Positions 16,877-25,489 of a DNA stretch of 64,000 nt are shown one piece after another. The DNA lies in NCBI GenBank assembly GCA_964528755.1, contig CAZGWN010000001.1, positions 1-64,000 of the forward strand, read 5' to 3'. Position 1 is the stretch's first letter; the number at the start of each line of letters is the position of its first letter. The notes beneath the pieces were generated by a model that worked only from the letters and a program-made list of their open reading frames with translations, ran no database searches and was not told the origin of the DNA. Source of the stretch: Raineyella sp964528755 (GTDB taxonomy: Bacteria; Actinomycetota; Actinomycetes; Propionibacteriales; Propionibacteriaceae). The translations under genes were made by a program, and so were the position numbers.

Positions 16877-17733
16877 GCCCGTTCCTCCACCCGCTGCTTG
16901 AAGTTTGCGGTCAGTTCCCAGAGGGTCTTGTAGTTCCGGTATCCATACTTGTTCTTGAGTGACGGGTATTGGCGGAACGCGGCCGAACTGGAGATCTTGT
17001 CGGTGTCCGGAACCCACGGGCCGATGAGCCGGGGGTATCTGTCGGGCATGTTCTGCATCATAGTGACCTGGCCGTCTGAGGCCGCCGACCGTCGGTACCG
17101 CGTGACGATTGTCCCGATCGCCAGGAACGACGGCAACTCCGACTCTTCGGAGAACTTCCTCACCTCGTCCCGGAGAGGCTTGACACCGTACGTGGACAAG
17201 ACGTCGGGCAGGGTCGGGATGACATATGCATGGGAGGCGACCAGCGCGTTCATCGTCATCAGGTCGACGCTCGGCGGGCAGTCGATCAACACATAGGTGT
17301 AGTCGTCAAGAATCGGCTCGACTCCGTCCCGAAGGATCTCCCATGCCTTCTGCCGCGTCCGCTTCGCCAAGTACATCTGGGACAGGTGGCGCTGTTGAGG
17401 GATCGCATCCAGCGACGACGGCAACAGATCAACGCCCGATAGCTTCTTGACGGTGGAGGCATTGTGGGCGATTGTCCGAGACATGTTGAACCGAGGCTCG
17501 GCGTCCGGGTGGATGGCGTCCTCGATGAGCGAGGAGAGCGTCCGGCCGGCCTCATTGATCAGCCTGTACTGCTCGGGCCCGAGCATGGTGATCGATAGGC
17601 TGCTCTGCGGATCCATGTCGATCAACAGCACCCGTTCCCCGAACTCGCCGGCGAGGAACTCTCCCAGCATGACGGTCGTGGTGGTTTTCCCGACGCCACC
17701 TTTCATATTGACGACCGAGATCACGTGGGTCAT
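16873..17733 (-). CDS. ParA-family ATPase
   Basis: A 286-aa ParA/MinD-type ATPase. The deviant Walker A is NMKGGVGKTTT at residues 9-19, Walker A' is LLIDMDPQSSL and Walker B is YVLIDCPPSVD. There is no N-terminal HTH, so it is the short ParA type. Known relatives position plasmids, chromosomes or protein complexes. No parB is adjacent; the coupled downstream gene is the unknown SAP-like protein and the upstream gene a helicase. This is therefore not the standard chromosomal parAB near oriC. Confidence 0.88.
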   Translation of the reverse strand: MTHVISVVNMKGGVGKTTTTVMLGEFLAGEFGERVLLIDMDPQSSLSITMLGPEQYRLINEAGRTLSSLIEDAIHPDAEPRFNMSRTIAHNASTVKKLSGVDLLPSSLDAIPQQRHLSQMYLAKRTRQKAWEILRDGVEPILDDYTYVLIDCPPSVDLMTMNALVASHAYVIPTLPDVLSTYGVKPLRDEVRKFSEESELPSFLAIGTIVTRYRRSAASDGQVTMMQNMPDRYPRLIGPWVPDTDKISSSAAFRQYPSLKNKYGYRNYKTLWELTANFKQRVEERA

Positions 17734-17756
17734 GGTGCAATTCTCCTTCGACGGGC

Positions 17757-19679
17757 TCAGTCGGCGGTCGGGTGGGTACGAAGATAGAACTGGATCGCCG
17801 CGGGAAGCGACTTCTCGTGGACGACCACCAACTCCAGGTTCGCCCGGGTCAGCGCGGTGTACAGCGGGCCGTTGTCGCCGGAGAGCACCTCGAAGGCGGC
17901 CGGCTCAACCACGACGACCGCGTCGAACTCCAGGCCTCGGGCCTCCGGGCTGGTCAGCAGCACGAACCGGTGCCCCGAGCTGCCCTCCCACCGGTGACCT
18001 TCGGTGGCGGTCCAGCCGTGATCGGCCGCGTACGCACCGATCCGCGCGGTGAACGGCGTGATGACCGCGATCGTCCCGTCAGGATGCCGGTCCCCCAGGG
18101 TGATCGCCTGCTCCAGGGCCAACTCCGCGAGATCCCGTCCGGACTTCCTGGCGTCGACCAGGATGGGCGGCTGCCCCTGACCCAGCACCGAAGAGGTCCG
18201 CTTCGCCCCGGGCTGCAACTCGGCCGCGAAATCGATGATCGCCTGCGTGCTGCGATAGCCCCGGGTCAGCTTCTCCTGCTGCCACTGGCCGCCGCCGAGT
18301 AGCGCGATCACCTGCCTCCAGCCCTTGGGGGTGTGGCTGGTGCGCCGCTGACTGGTGTCCCCGACGAGGGTCCACTGACCGGCATTGAGCCGTGCCAGCA
18401 CCCGCCACTCCAACGGACGCAGGTCCTGGGCCTCATCGATCACGACATGGTCGTACGGCTCCGGGTCGCGCAGCAGCACGGTGAGCCACGCCAGCAGCGG
18501 TCGCAACGTCGGGTCGGGCAGCGCATCCTCGTACGTCCGGGGCAACGCCCCCAGCCAGGCGAGGAAGTCAGCCTTGTCGACCTTGGCCCGGTCCTTCGGC
18601 GGCACCACCGCTGTGGCCGTCCGGACCAGGGCCGCGTACGCCTGCGCGCGGGTCAACTCCGGGTTGACCGAGCGCTGCTTGTCGACCACGGCCTCCGCGG
18701 TGGCCGCCAGCCACGAGGATGTGGCGTGGATGACGTCCGGCGACGCCCCGGGAACGGTTCCGTCACTCCCCGCGTCGGACGACGCCCCGATAGGGCCCGC
18801 GTCGGAAGACGCCCCGACACGGTCGGCCAGGCCGATCAGTTCCGCGAAGACCTCCGAGACCGACCGGATCACCACCGCCCCCGGAATCGCCAGTTCCTCC
18901 ACCGCGGGCCGGATGTGGGCCGACCACGTCGACGTCGGGCCGATGAGCGCCACCCAGGCGAGCCTGCGGTCATGCTCGGGGTGGGTGAGCCAAGCGGCGC
19001 GGTGGGTCGCGACGATGGTCTTGCCGGTGCCCGCATATCCCTGAACGACCATCGACACGCCCGGGTCGGCCGTCACCAGGTCGAACTGGTCGCCCTGGAG
19101 CGTCGCCAACTTGGAGTGAAGGTCGGTCCGCGGCTTCTTCAGCTTTTTCTCCAGCGTTTCCCCGGCCCGCGGGGACTCTGGCGTGGAGGCCTCGGGGCGC
19201 ACGACATCCACAGGTTCCGGTTCCGGAGTGCGGAACGCCGGCGGGTCGATCGGGTCGACGAACCACTCGTCGTAGAAGTCCACCACCTCGCAGCCCTCGG
19301 TGTCGAACCGACGACGGACCTTCAGCCCTCCGCCGGCGTACCGGCGGGCGAGTAGTATCTTCGCGGCCGGCGCGACCCAGCTCACCACTTCGATGCCGTC
19401 CACCTCGGCCTGCATCGGCCCGACGTAGAACTCGTCGTCGACCTCATCGCCGTGGAACCGGATCCTGAGCCGCCCGATGAGCGCCCCCCGTCGCATCTGT
19501 CGCACCCGAACCGGGACGCCGCTCACGTTGATCCACTCGGGCAGCGCTTCGACCACCTCCTGGTAGCGCCGGTTGAACTCCTGCTCGCGCGCCAGCACCC
19601 GCTCGTGGACGGCACGCTCGTGGGCGGCACAGTCGTGGAAAACATGATCCCCGCGAGCCACGACCTTCTGGTCCGCCAT
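17757..19679 (-). CDS. HelD/UvrD-like superfamily 1 helicase or ATPase
   Basis: A 640-aa SF1 ATPase. Walker A is GYAGTGKTIVATHRA, Walker B is HVVIDEAQDLRPLEW, motif III is VGDTSQR and motif IV is TRGYRSTQAI. The N-terminal coiled region (AHERAVHERVLAREQEF) and the VVQGYAGTGKT wording resemble HelD, which removes stalled RNA polymerase, but a UvrD/Rep-type DNA helicase is not excluded. The start is the ATG at 19679 after GAGGGGGCAGG; an in-frame start at 19727 is less likely. parA follows after 23 bp in the same direction. Confidence 0.8.
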   Translation of the reverse strand: MADQKVVARGDHVFHDCAAHERAVHERVLAREQEFNRRYQEVVEALPEWINVSGVPVRVRQMRRGALIGRLRIRFHGDEVDDEFYVGPMQAEVDGIEVVSWVAPAAKILLARRYAGGGLKVRRRFDTEGCEVVDFYDEWFVDPIDPPAFRTPEPEPVDVVRPEASTPESPRAGETLEKKLKKPRTDLHSKLATLQGDQFDLVTADPGVSMVVQGYAGTGKTIVATHRAAWLTHPEHDRRLAWVALIGPTSTWSAHIRPAVEELAIPGAVVIRSVSEVFAELIGLADRVGASSDAGPIGASSDAGSDGTVPGASPDVIHATSSWLAATAEAVVDKQRSVNPELTRAQAYAALVRTATAVVPPKDRAKVDKADFLAWLGALPRTYEDALPDPTLRPLLAWLTVLLRDPEPYDHVVIDEAQDLRPLEWRVLARLNAGQWTLVGDTSQRRTSHTPKGWRQVIALLGGGQWQQEKLTRGYRSTQAIIDFAAELQPGAKRTSSVLGQGQPPILVDARKSGRDLAELALEQAITLGDRHPDGTIAVITPFTARIGAYAADHGWTATEGHRWEGSSGHRFVLLTSPEARGLEFDAVVVVEPAAFEVLSGDNGPLYTALTRANLELVVVHEKSLPAAIQFYLRTHPTAD

Positions 19680-19906
19680 GCCTGCCCCCTCGACCTCGCC
19701 GCCGTGGTTGACGGCCGAACCGATCACTGTGTCCCTGTCGGCAGCAGTTTAGGGGTGCCGAGTAACAGTTTCGTTCGGACCCGATGGCCGGATGCGGCGC
19801 GCCCCCGGTGCCATGTCCCTGTCTCGACGTCACCGGCACAGACGAGTGAGGTCTGTCGGGTCTGTCCGAGGTACCCTCCCGGGGTCGAGTCGATGCCGGG
19901 GGGTCG

Positions 19907-21094
19907 GTGGTGGAATCGGACGCAGGGCCCAGGGGGCTGCGTGGGGTCGGTGCTCATCTGCGGTTGGCGTGGCCAGTATTCGTGGTGTTCTTGGTGCAGC
20001 GGTTGATGACGGTGGGGTTCGTCGTGGCGGTCGCACCCGACGAGTTGTGGCGGCTGACGCTTCGGTGGGATGCGGGCTGGTATCTGCGGTTGGCCGAGGG
20101 TGGTTACGTCTATCCGAACCTGGCCGCGGACGGACAGGTCAAGGCGAGCAACCTGGCGTACTTCCCGCTGTTCCCCTGGCTGGTGCGCCACCTCGCCCAC
20201 ACCGGGATCATCTCCTACGGCGGTGCGCTCCTGGCGGTGTCGTGGCTGGGTGGACTGCTGGCGGTGTGGGCGATCTTCGCGGTCGGGAACGCCTGGTACG
20301 GGCGGGGTGCGGGGATCGGGCTGGCCGCGCTGTGGGGCACGGCACCGGCCTCCCTGCCCCTGACCATGGGCTATCCGGAGGGCCTGTTCACCGCGGCGGC
20401 CGCCGCCGCGCTGCTGTGTCTGATCCGGCGCCGGCCGATCCTGGCCGGGTGCTGTGGCATCGTAGCGGGTCTGCTCCGCCCGACCGCCGTCGCGGTGATC
20501 GCGATGATCGGGGCCTACGCCGTGGTCGAGGTGGCCCGGTGGATCGCAACACGGAGACAGGCGTCGGGTCGTCACGGCATCGTGGCCGGGGATGAACCGG
20601 CGCCGCTGCGTGCCGTCGCCGGGGTGCTCCTGTCGACGGCGGGGCTGGGCGCGTTCATGGCCTATGTCGGGGTGCGGACCGGGGAGGTGTTCGGCTACTT
20701 CACCGTGCAGGGCCAGTGGGGTCAGAGGACGGCGGGCTTCGGCGAATACTGGCAGGGCATGGCGGCGGGATTGTTCGCGTCGGATTCTGGGTCGTTGGTC
20801 CCGGTGGACATCGTGGTCGCGCTGGGCTACGTGGCGTTGTTCTGTCTGATCGTCTTCGACCGCCGACTGGCCTGGGCGAGCGTGTACGCCGCCGGGGTCC
20901 TGCTCATCACCTTGTCCCACATCACCTTCCAGCACGTCTATCTGCGTCAACTGCTGCCCGCGTTCGTGCTGCTCATCCCGCTGGTCCGGATGCGGGTGCC
21001 ACGCGCCGGCGCGATCACCGCGCTGACCTTGGTCAGCATCGCGGTCGCCTGGGGTAGCGCGCTTTTCCTCCTCGACCCCGGCTCGGCGCTCTGA
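19907..21094 (+). CDS. PIG-V-like mannosyltransferase, integral membrane
   Basis: The 395-aa membrane protein has about nine hydrophobic helices. The first loop contains RWDAGWYLRLAEGGY, the acidic motif of PIG-V/GT-C enzymes that use polyprenol-phosphate sugars, followed by YFPLFPWLVRHL. It probably adds mannose to a lipid or cell-wall glycan from the outer membrane face (family inference). The start is the first of two tandem GTG codons at 19907. A 20-bp tandem repeat follows its stop. Confidence 0.8.
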   Translation: MVESDAGPRGLRGVGAHLRLAWPVFVVFLVQRLMTVGFVVAVAPDELWRLTLRWDAGWYLRLAEGGYVYPNLAADGQVKASNLAYFPLFPWLVRHLAHTGIISYGGALLAVSWLGGLLAVWAIFAVGNAWYGRGAGIGLAALWGTAPASLPLTMGYPEGLFTAAAAAALLCLIRRRPILAGCCGIVAGLLRPTAVAVIAMIGAYAVVEVARWIATRRQASGRHGIVAGDEPAPLRAVAGVLLSTAGLGAFMAYVGVRTGEVFGYFTVQGQWGQRTAGFGEYWQGMAAGLFASDSGSLVPVDIVVALGYVALFCLIVFDRRLAWASVYAAGVLLITLSHITFQHVYLRQLLPAFVLLIPLVRMRVPRAGAITALTLVSIAVAWGSALFLLDPGSAL

Positions 21095-21127
21095 GGGGGG
21101 TCCGGGTCCGGCGACGGGGTCCGGCCC

Positions 21128-21207
21128 CGAGGCAGTCGTCCCGGCTCCGTGGCAGTCATCCCGGCTCCGCGGCAGTCATCCCGGCTCCGAGGCAGTCATC
21201 CCGGCTC
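21128..21207 (+). repeat. four tandem 20-bp repeats
   Basis: Units at 21128, 21148, 21168 and 21188 read CGNGGCAGTCRTCCCGGCTC. They lie just downstream of the mannosyltransferase gene and run straight into the 40-bp palindrome copy C. Confidence 0.88.
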
Positions 21208-21212
21208 CGAGA

Positions 21213-21252
21213 CAAGCGGATTGCACGGGGTCTATGCCGAGCGATCCGCTGG
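21213..21252 (+). repeat. 40-bp imperfect palindrome, copy C
   Basis: Begins CAAGCGGAT and ends GATCCGCTGG, with central GTCTATGCC on the plus strand. The right arm deviates at its last bases (CTGG for CTTG). Confidence 0.8.
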
Positions 21253-21254
21253 TC

Positions 21255-21473
21255 TCAGCACCAGGTAGACCCGAGGCAGGACGTGACGCAGGACAGGTGG
21301 ACCGCACCGGGGTGCAACCGCACTGATGGCGCCACCGGGTCGGTCATGAGGACGTCCCGGTGCTCTTCGAGGGCGACGACGGCTGGGACCTGGTCGATCC
21401 GCACACTGAATCTCCGCGTGATCGAGGAAGGGACCCGCCAGAACGGCCACGCCGCCTGATCCGATGAAAACAC
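21255..21473 (-). CDS. possible small hypothetical protein
   Basis: A 72-codon frame with G/C-rich third positions, containing RIDQVPAVVALEEHRDVLMTDP. It matches no family I know. It lies just past the tRNA-Ser terminator, and its first codon overlaps the A/T-rich tract after the hairpin. It could be a gene remnant or chance. Confidence 0.22.
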   Translation of the reverse strand: MFSSDQAAWPFWRVPSSITRRFSVRIDQVPAVVALEEHRDVLMTDPVAPSVRLHPGAVHLSCVTSCLGSTWC

Positions 21474-21475
21474 AA

Positions 21476-21510
21476 GAGGGCCGAACCCACGTCCAATAGG
21501 TTCGGCCCTC
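21476..21510 (-). terminator. intrinsic terminator of tRNA-Ser(GCT)
   Basis: A perfect 12-bp stem (21476-21487 with 21499-21510) around an 11-nt loop. On the minus strand the hairpin is followed by TTGTGTTTTC, a fair T-tract. It lies 22 bp past the encoded CCA. Confidence 0.88.
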
Positions 21511-21532
21511 CGCGATGTCCTGAGACATCACA

Positions 21533-21626
21533 TGGCGGAGGCGGCGGGATTTGAACCCGCGATGGGATTGAGGTCCCAAACCCGCTTAGCAGGCGGGCGC
21601 CATAGACCGGACTAGGCGACGCCTCC
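21533..21626 (-). tRNA. tRNA-Ser(GCT)
   Basis: Type II cloverleaf with a long variable arm. The acceptor is GGAGGCG/CGCCTCC, the anticodon stem CCCGC/GCGGG encloses CTGCTAA (anticodon GCT), and the T-loop is GTTCAAATC. Discriminator G and CCA are encoded at 21533-21536. Confidence 0.95.
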
Positions 21627-21690
21627 GAGCACATGAACCGCCCGGGCGGTTCGGAGTACCGAGGAGCCATGTTAGCCGACGTCCGGGCGG

Positions 21691-21750
21691 CGGGTCCAAC
21701 CATCGAACGGGCGGGCTGCACCCACGGGTCCAACCATCGAACGGGCGGGC
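21691..21750 (+). repeat. 26-bp direct repeat, period 34 bp
   Basis: CGGGTCCAACCATCGAACGG and the following GCGGGC occur at 21691-21716 and 21725-21750. They lie between tRNA-Ser and the LCP gene, partly over the tRNA promoter region. Confidence 0.8.
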
Positions 21751-21859
21751 CGTCCCCACGGGTGCCCCGGCCCGCATCCCGGGGCCGTACCACCCGAATG
21801 GATTGGAGGTGACCCACGGGTTACATTGGAATGAACTGCACCCTGTCCCCGGAGGAGCC

Positions 21860-23401
21860 ATGGCATCCGAGCACGCCCGCCGGCGCGCGGCAACCTTCGC
21901 GGCGACCGTCGGCTGGACCCTGCTCACGACGTTGATCCCGCCGGTCGGCCTGATCCGGTCGGGGTTGCGCCGCACCGGGGTGGTCCTCCTCGGACTGGGG
22001 GCCGGCGGGCTGATCGGTCTGGTCGCGGTCGGGCTCACCCGACGCGAGGCGTTGCTCTCCCTCGGCGTCCATCCCGATGCGCTGCACGCGATCGGCATCG
22101 GACTCGGGGTGGTCGCCGTCGGCTGGGTGCTCGCCATCGTCCTTACCCACGTACGGCTCCGTCCCCTCCCGGTCCGTGCACCCCAGCGCATCCTCGGTGC
22201 CTTCCTCGTCCTCGTCCTGTCCTTCGTGGTCGCAGCACCGATGGCGGTCGGCGCCCGCTACACCTACTCCCAGGCCGATCTGGTCGACACCGTCTTCGGC
22301 GGCAACACCCCCGCGGCCTCCGCCACCCCCAACGCGTGGCAGCAGCAGGGTCGGCTCAACGTCCTGCTGCTGGGCGGTGACGCCGGCGCGGACCGGGTCG
22401 GCATCCGTACCGACACGGTGATGGTTGCCTCGATCGACACGAACACCGGCGACACCGTGCTGTTCGGACTGCCGCGCAACACCGCGCGGATGCCGTTCCC
22501 CAAGGGGCCTCTGCGGGACGCGTACCCCAACGGCTGGTACGACGGCTACGACCCCGACGACGCGGAGTACTTCCTCAACTCCATGTACTCCTACGTCCCG
22601 GCGCAGCATCCGGAACTGTTCACCGACGACGAACACGCCGGCGGTGACGTCCTCAAGGCGTCGGTCGGCGAGGCGCTGGGGCTGGAGATCGACTACTACG
22701 CGACGATCAACCTGGACGGTTTCGAGCGGCTGATCAACGCCATGGGCGGGGTGACCGTCAACGTCAACACGTACGTGGCCATGGGCGGCAGCACCGACAA
22801 GGGGATCCCACCGAAGAAGTGGCTGTCCCCCGGGCCGGACCAGCATCTCGACGGGCACGACGCGCTGTGGTTCGCGCGCGGACGGTACGGCGCCGACGAC
22901 TACCAGCGGATGGCGCGGCAGCGCTGCGTGATGCACGCCCTGGCCGACCAGGCGAACGTACCGACCCTGCTCACCCGCTACGAGGCGATCTCGCGTGAGT
23001 TCCAGCAGGTGATCACCACCGATCTGCCGACCTCGCAGGTGCCGGCCGTGCTCGACCTCGCGCTGCTCATGCGGGAGGGCAACATGCGCTCAATCGTGTT
23101 CACCCACGGCAAGAACGGGTTCTCCTCCACCAACCCCGACTTCGACCTGGTCCGCAAGCAGGTCAAGCAGGCCATCGACGAATCCCACCGCTCCGACGCG
23201 CCGGCATCGGCCGCCCCGACCAAGGCCGCCGACAGCCCCTCCCCGAAGCCCACCGCCTCCAAGAAGCCGTCCGCGACGCGGTCGCCCAAGGCTTCCGCCA
23301 CGCCGACGTCCGACGCCAGCGACGACGTACGTGACGCGTGCGCGTACGACCCGGCGGCCGCCCAGGAGGCACTGGACAACCCGCCTGCCTGGGTGCACTG
23401 A
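21860..23401 (+). CDS. LytR-CpsA-Psr (LCP) family protein
   Basis: The 513-aa protein has four N-terminal hydrophobic segments (about residues 15-140) and an extracellular LCP domain starting at LNVLLLGGDAGADRVGIRTD, with the conserved arginine/aspartate pair and the later FARGRYG. LCP enzymes attach wall polymers to peptidoglycan using polyprenyl-pyrophosphate substrates. The C-terminal 80 residues are a serine/proline/lysine/alanine-rich tail. The ATG at 21860 has a GGAGGAG site; upstream in-frame codons lack one. Confidence 0.9.
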   Translation: MASEHARRRAATFAATVGWTLLTTLIPPVGLIRSGLRRTGVVLLGLGAGGLIGLVAVGLTRREALLSLGVHPDALHAIGIGLGVVAVGWVLAIVLTHVRLRPLPVRAPQRILGAFLVLVLSFVVAAPMAVGARYTYSQADLVDTVFGGNTPAASATPNAWQQQGRLNVLLLGGDAGADRVGIRTDTVMVASIDTNTGDTVLFGLPRNTARMPFPKGPLRDAYPNGWYDGYDPDDAEYFLNSMYSYVPAQHPELFTDDEHAGGDVLKASVGEALGLEIDYYATINLDGFERLINAMGGVTVNVNTYVAMGGSTDKGIPPKKWLSPGPDQHLDGHDALWFARGRYGADDYQRMARQRCVMHALADQANVPTLLTRYEAISREFQQVITTDLPTSQVPAVLDLALLMREGNMRSIVFTHGKNGFSSTNPDFDLVRKQVKQAIDESHRSDAPASAAPTKAADSPSPKPTASKKPSATRSPKASATPTSDASDDVRDACAYDPAAAQEALDNPPAWVH

Positions 23402-23464
23402 CCGGGACGGTACGACGCGGGCTCCCTAGACTCGGGACGTGCCCCGTCCGACCCGCCGCGCGAC

Positions 23465-24760
23465 ATGATCGCCGCCATCCACCGCTGGTTCACCCACCAC
23501 ACCATGGTCGGGGACCTGCTGCTGGCGTTGGTGTTGTCCCCCGTCATCGTCGGGTCGGCCTCCGGAGCGGCCAGCGCGGTTCCCGGCGGGTGGAAGCTGG
23601 TGTGGGGGCTGGCCTACCTGGCTCCGCTGGTCATCCGCCGGACCCATCCCGAGATCGCGGGCCTGCTGCTGATCCCGCCGCATGTGGCGCAACTGGCCTT
23701 CCTCGACTCGATGACGGGGGCCAACATCACCGTGCCGATCATCATCGAGGCCATCGCGGCACGAACCCCTGCACGCCGGGCGGGCCTGTGGCTCGCCTTC
23801 GGCGGGCTCTGCTCGGCGGCTGCCGGCCTGGACTGGGCGGTGCGGCCGGTCCGCGCACAGGAGGTGATCGCCGGAGCGGCGATGGTGTTCGTGGTGGTGG
23901 CGGCGGCCTGGTTCATGGGCCGGCTGGCGGCCGAACGGCTGCGTACGGTCCGGGTGCTCAACGAGCGGGCCGAGGGTCGCGACCGGGAGCGGGACCAGGA
24001 GTTGCGACTCGCCGCGCAGGAGGAGCGGGTCCGGATCGCCCGCGAGATGCACGACGTCGTCGCGCACGCCCTGTCCGTCATCGTCGTCCAGGCCGACGGG
24101 GCGGCGTACCTGGCCCGGCAGCGGGCGGGGCAGGCGAGCCCGGGGACACCCGTGCCCGAGACGCCCGGTCCTGAGACGCCGGTTCTTGAGACGCCCGTGC
24201 TTGAGACGCCCGTTCTTGAAACGATCGCGGACACCGCCCGCGCCGCGCTCGGCGAGACCCGCCGCCTGGTCGGCGTGCTGCGCGACGGGGAGGCGATACC
24301 CGACTGGTCACCCCAGGCCACGCTGGCAATGATCCCCGCGCTGGTCGCGCGGACCAACGACGCGGGCCTGCCGGTCCACCTCACCGAGACGGGCGACCCG
24401 TCGGCGCATCCGGCCCCGAGCGGGTCGGTGGAAAGGGCCGGGTACCGGATCGTCCAGGAATCCCTGACCAACGTGCTCAAACATGCCGGACCGGGGGCCA
24501 CCGCCGACGTCACCATCGAGCACACCCCCGAGGGCCTGCGGATCAGTATCCGAGACACCGGTCGCGGCCTGGCCGGGCCCGTCGACGGCGACGACGCGAC
24601 CGTCGACGGCACCGGTCACGGGCTGGTGGGGATGCGGGAGCGGGTCGCCGCGCACGGCGGGACGTTTGTCGCCCGGCCCCGGTTGGACGCCGGCTTCGAG
24701 GTCATCGCCACCCTGCCCACCAACACCCTGCCCACCGACACCGAGGAGAACCGGGCATGA
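23465..24760 (+). CDS. NarL-type sensor histidine kinase
   Basis: The 431-aa kinase has five or six N-terminal transmembrane helices, then a HisKA_3 dimerisation domain with phospho-accepting H196 in REMHDVVAHALSVI. The HATPase domain contains N-box ESLTNVLKHA and G-box GHGLVGMRER. A repeated linker ETPVLETP (about residues 231-253, 18-bp DNA units) is inserted in the dimerisation region. It overlaps the response regulator by four bases (ATGA). The stimulus is unknown. Confidence 0.92.
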   Translation: MIAAIHRWFTHHTMVGDLLLALVLSPVIVGSASGAASAVPGGWKLVWGLAYLAPLVIRRTHPEIAGLLLIPPHVAQLAFLDSMTGANITVPIIIEAIAARTPARRAGLWLAFGGLCSAAAGLDWAVRPVRAQEVIAGAAMVFVVVAAAWFMGRLAAERLRTVRVLNERAEGRDRERDQELRLAAQEERVRIAREMHDVVAHALSVIVVQADGAAYLARQRAGQASPGTPVPETPGPETPVLETPVLETPVLETIADTARAALGETRRLVGVLRDGEAIPDWSPQATLAMIPALVARTNDAGLPVHLTETGDPSAHPAPSGSVERAGYRIVQESLTNVLKHAGPGATADVTIEHTPEGLRISIRDTGRGLAGPVDGDDATVDGTGHGLVGMRERVAAHGGTFVARPRLDAGFEVIATLPTNTLPTDTEENRA

Positions 24761-25431
24761 CCGATCCGATCCGCCTGCTCATCGCCGACGACCAGGCCCT
24801 GGTCCGCGCCGGGTTCCGGATGGTCCTCGACGCCCAGCCCGACATGCGGGTGGTCGGCGAGGCCGCCGACGGTGCGGAGGCCGTGGCGTCGGTCGCCCGG
24901 ATGCCGGTCGACATCGTGCTGATGGACATCCGGATGCCGGCGATGGACGGCGTGGAGGCGACCCGTCGGATCACGGCATCCGCGGCCGCGACCCGGGTGC
25001 TCGTACTGACGACGTTCGACCTCGACGAGTACGTGTACGCGGCGTTGCGGGCCGGTGCGGCCGGATTCCTGCTCAAGGACGCCGGCCCCGACGAACTCCT
25101 CGCCGCGATCCGGGCCATCCACAGCGGCGACGCGGTGGTGGCCCCTTCGGCGACCCGACGGATGCTGGAGCGATTCCTGCCCGCACTGCCCGACGGGCCC
25201 GGAGCCGCCCCGGCGGCCGACCGGCTCGGCCCGCTCACGCAGCGGGAACGCGAGGTCCTCACCCTCGTCGGCCGTGGTCTCACCAATGCCGAGATCGCCG
25301 ATGAACTCTTCCTCTCCGAGGCGACCGTCAAGACCCACATCGGCCACATCCTCGCCAAGAAGGCCCTGCGGGACCGGGTCCAGATGGTCGTCCTGGCGTA
25401 CGACTCGGGGTTGGTCCACCCACGGTCGTAG
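24757..25431 (+). CDS. LuxR/NarL-family response regulator
   Basis: The 224-aa regulator has a receiver domain with acidic pair D11-D12 and phospho-acceptor D57 (VDIVLMDIRMP), and a C-terminal LuxR HTH (LTQREREVLTLVGRGLTNAE). It is co-translated with the kinase. The ABC/FtsX genes begin 58 bp after its stop, so they are the likely targets. Confidence 0.94.
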   Translation: MTDPIRLLIADDQALVRAGFRMVLDAQPDMRVVGEAADGAEAVASVARMPVDIVLMDIRMPAMDGVEATRRITASAAATRVLVLTTFDLDEYVYAALRAGAAGFLLKDAGPDELLAAIRAIHSGDAVVAPSATRRMLERFLPALPDGPGAAPAADRLGPLTQREREVLTLVGRGLTNAEIADELFLSEATVKTHIGHILAKKALRDRVQMVVLAYDSGLVHPRS

Positions 25432-25489
25432 GGCCGGTCCCGACCGCGGTCCGATGTGCCCGACGTCGGGCGCAGGCAGGCTGACTGCC

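Larger units (their letters stand above)
21095..21532. other. 438-bp intergenic region with repeats
   Basis: It contains four 20-bp tandem repeats, one 40-bp palindrome copy, a possible 72-codon minus-strand reading frame (21255-21473) and the terminator of tRNA-Ser. No confident gene is present. Confidence 0.7.

Noticed and set aside
16873..17733. Standard chromosomal parA near oriC
   Set aside because: No parB, gidB, rnpA or dnaA is adjacent, and the neighbours are a helicase and an unknown protein.
21232..21579. A 115-codon frame overlapping tRNA-Ser
   Set aside because: It runs from inside the tRNA through its terminator and has no family features.
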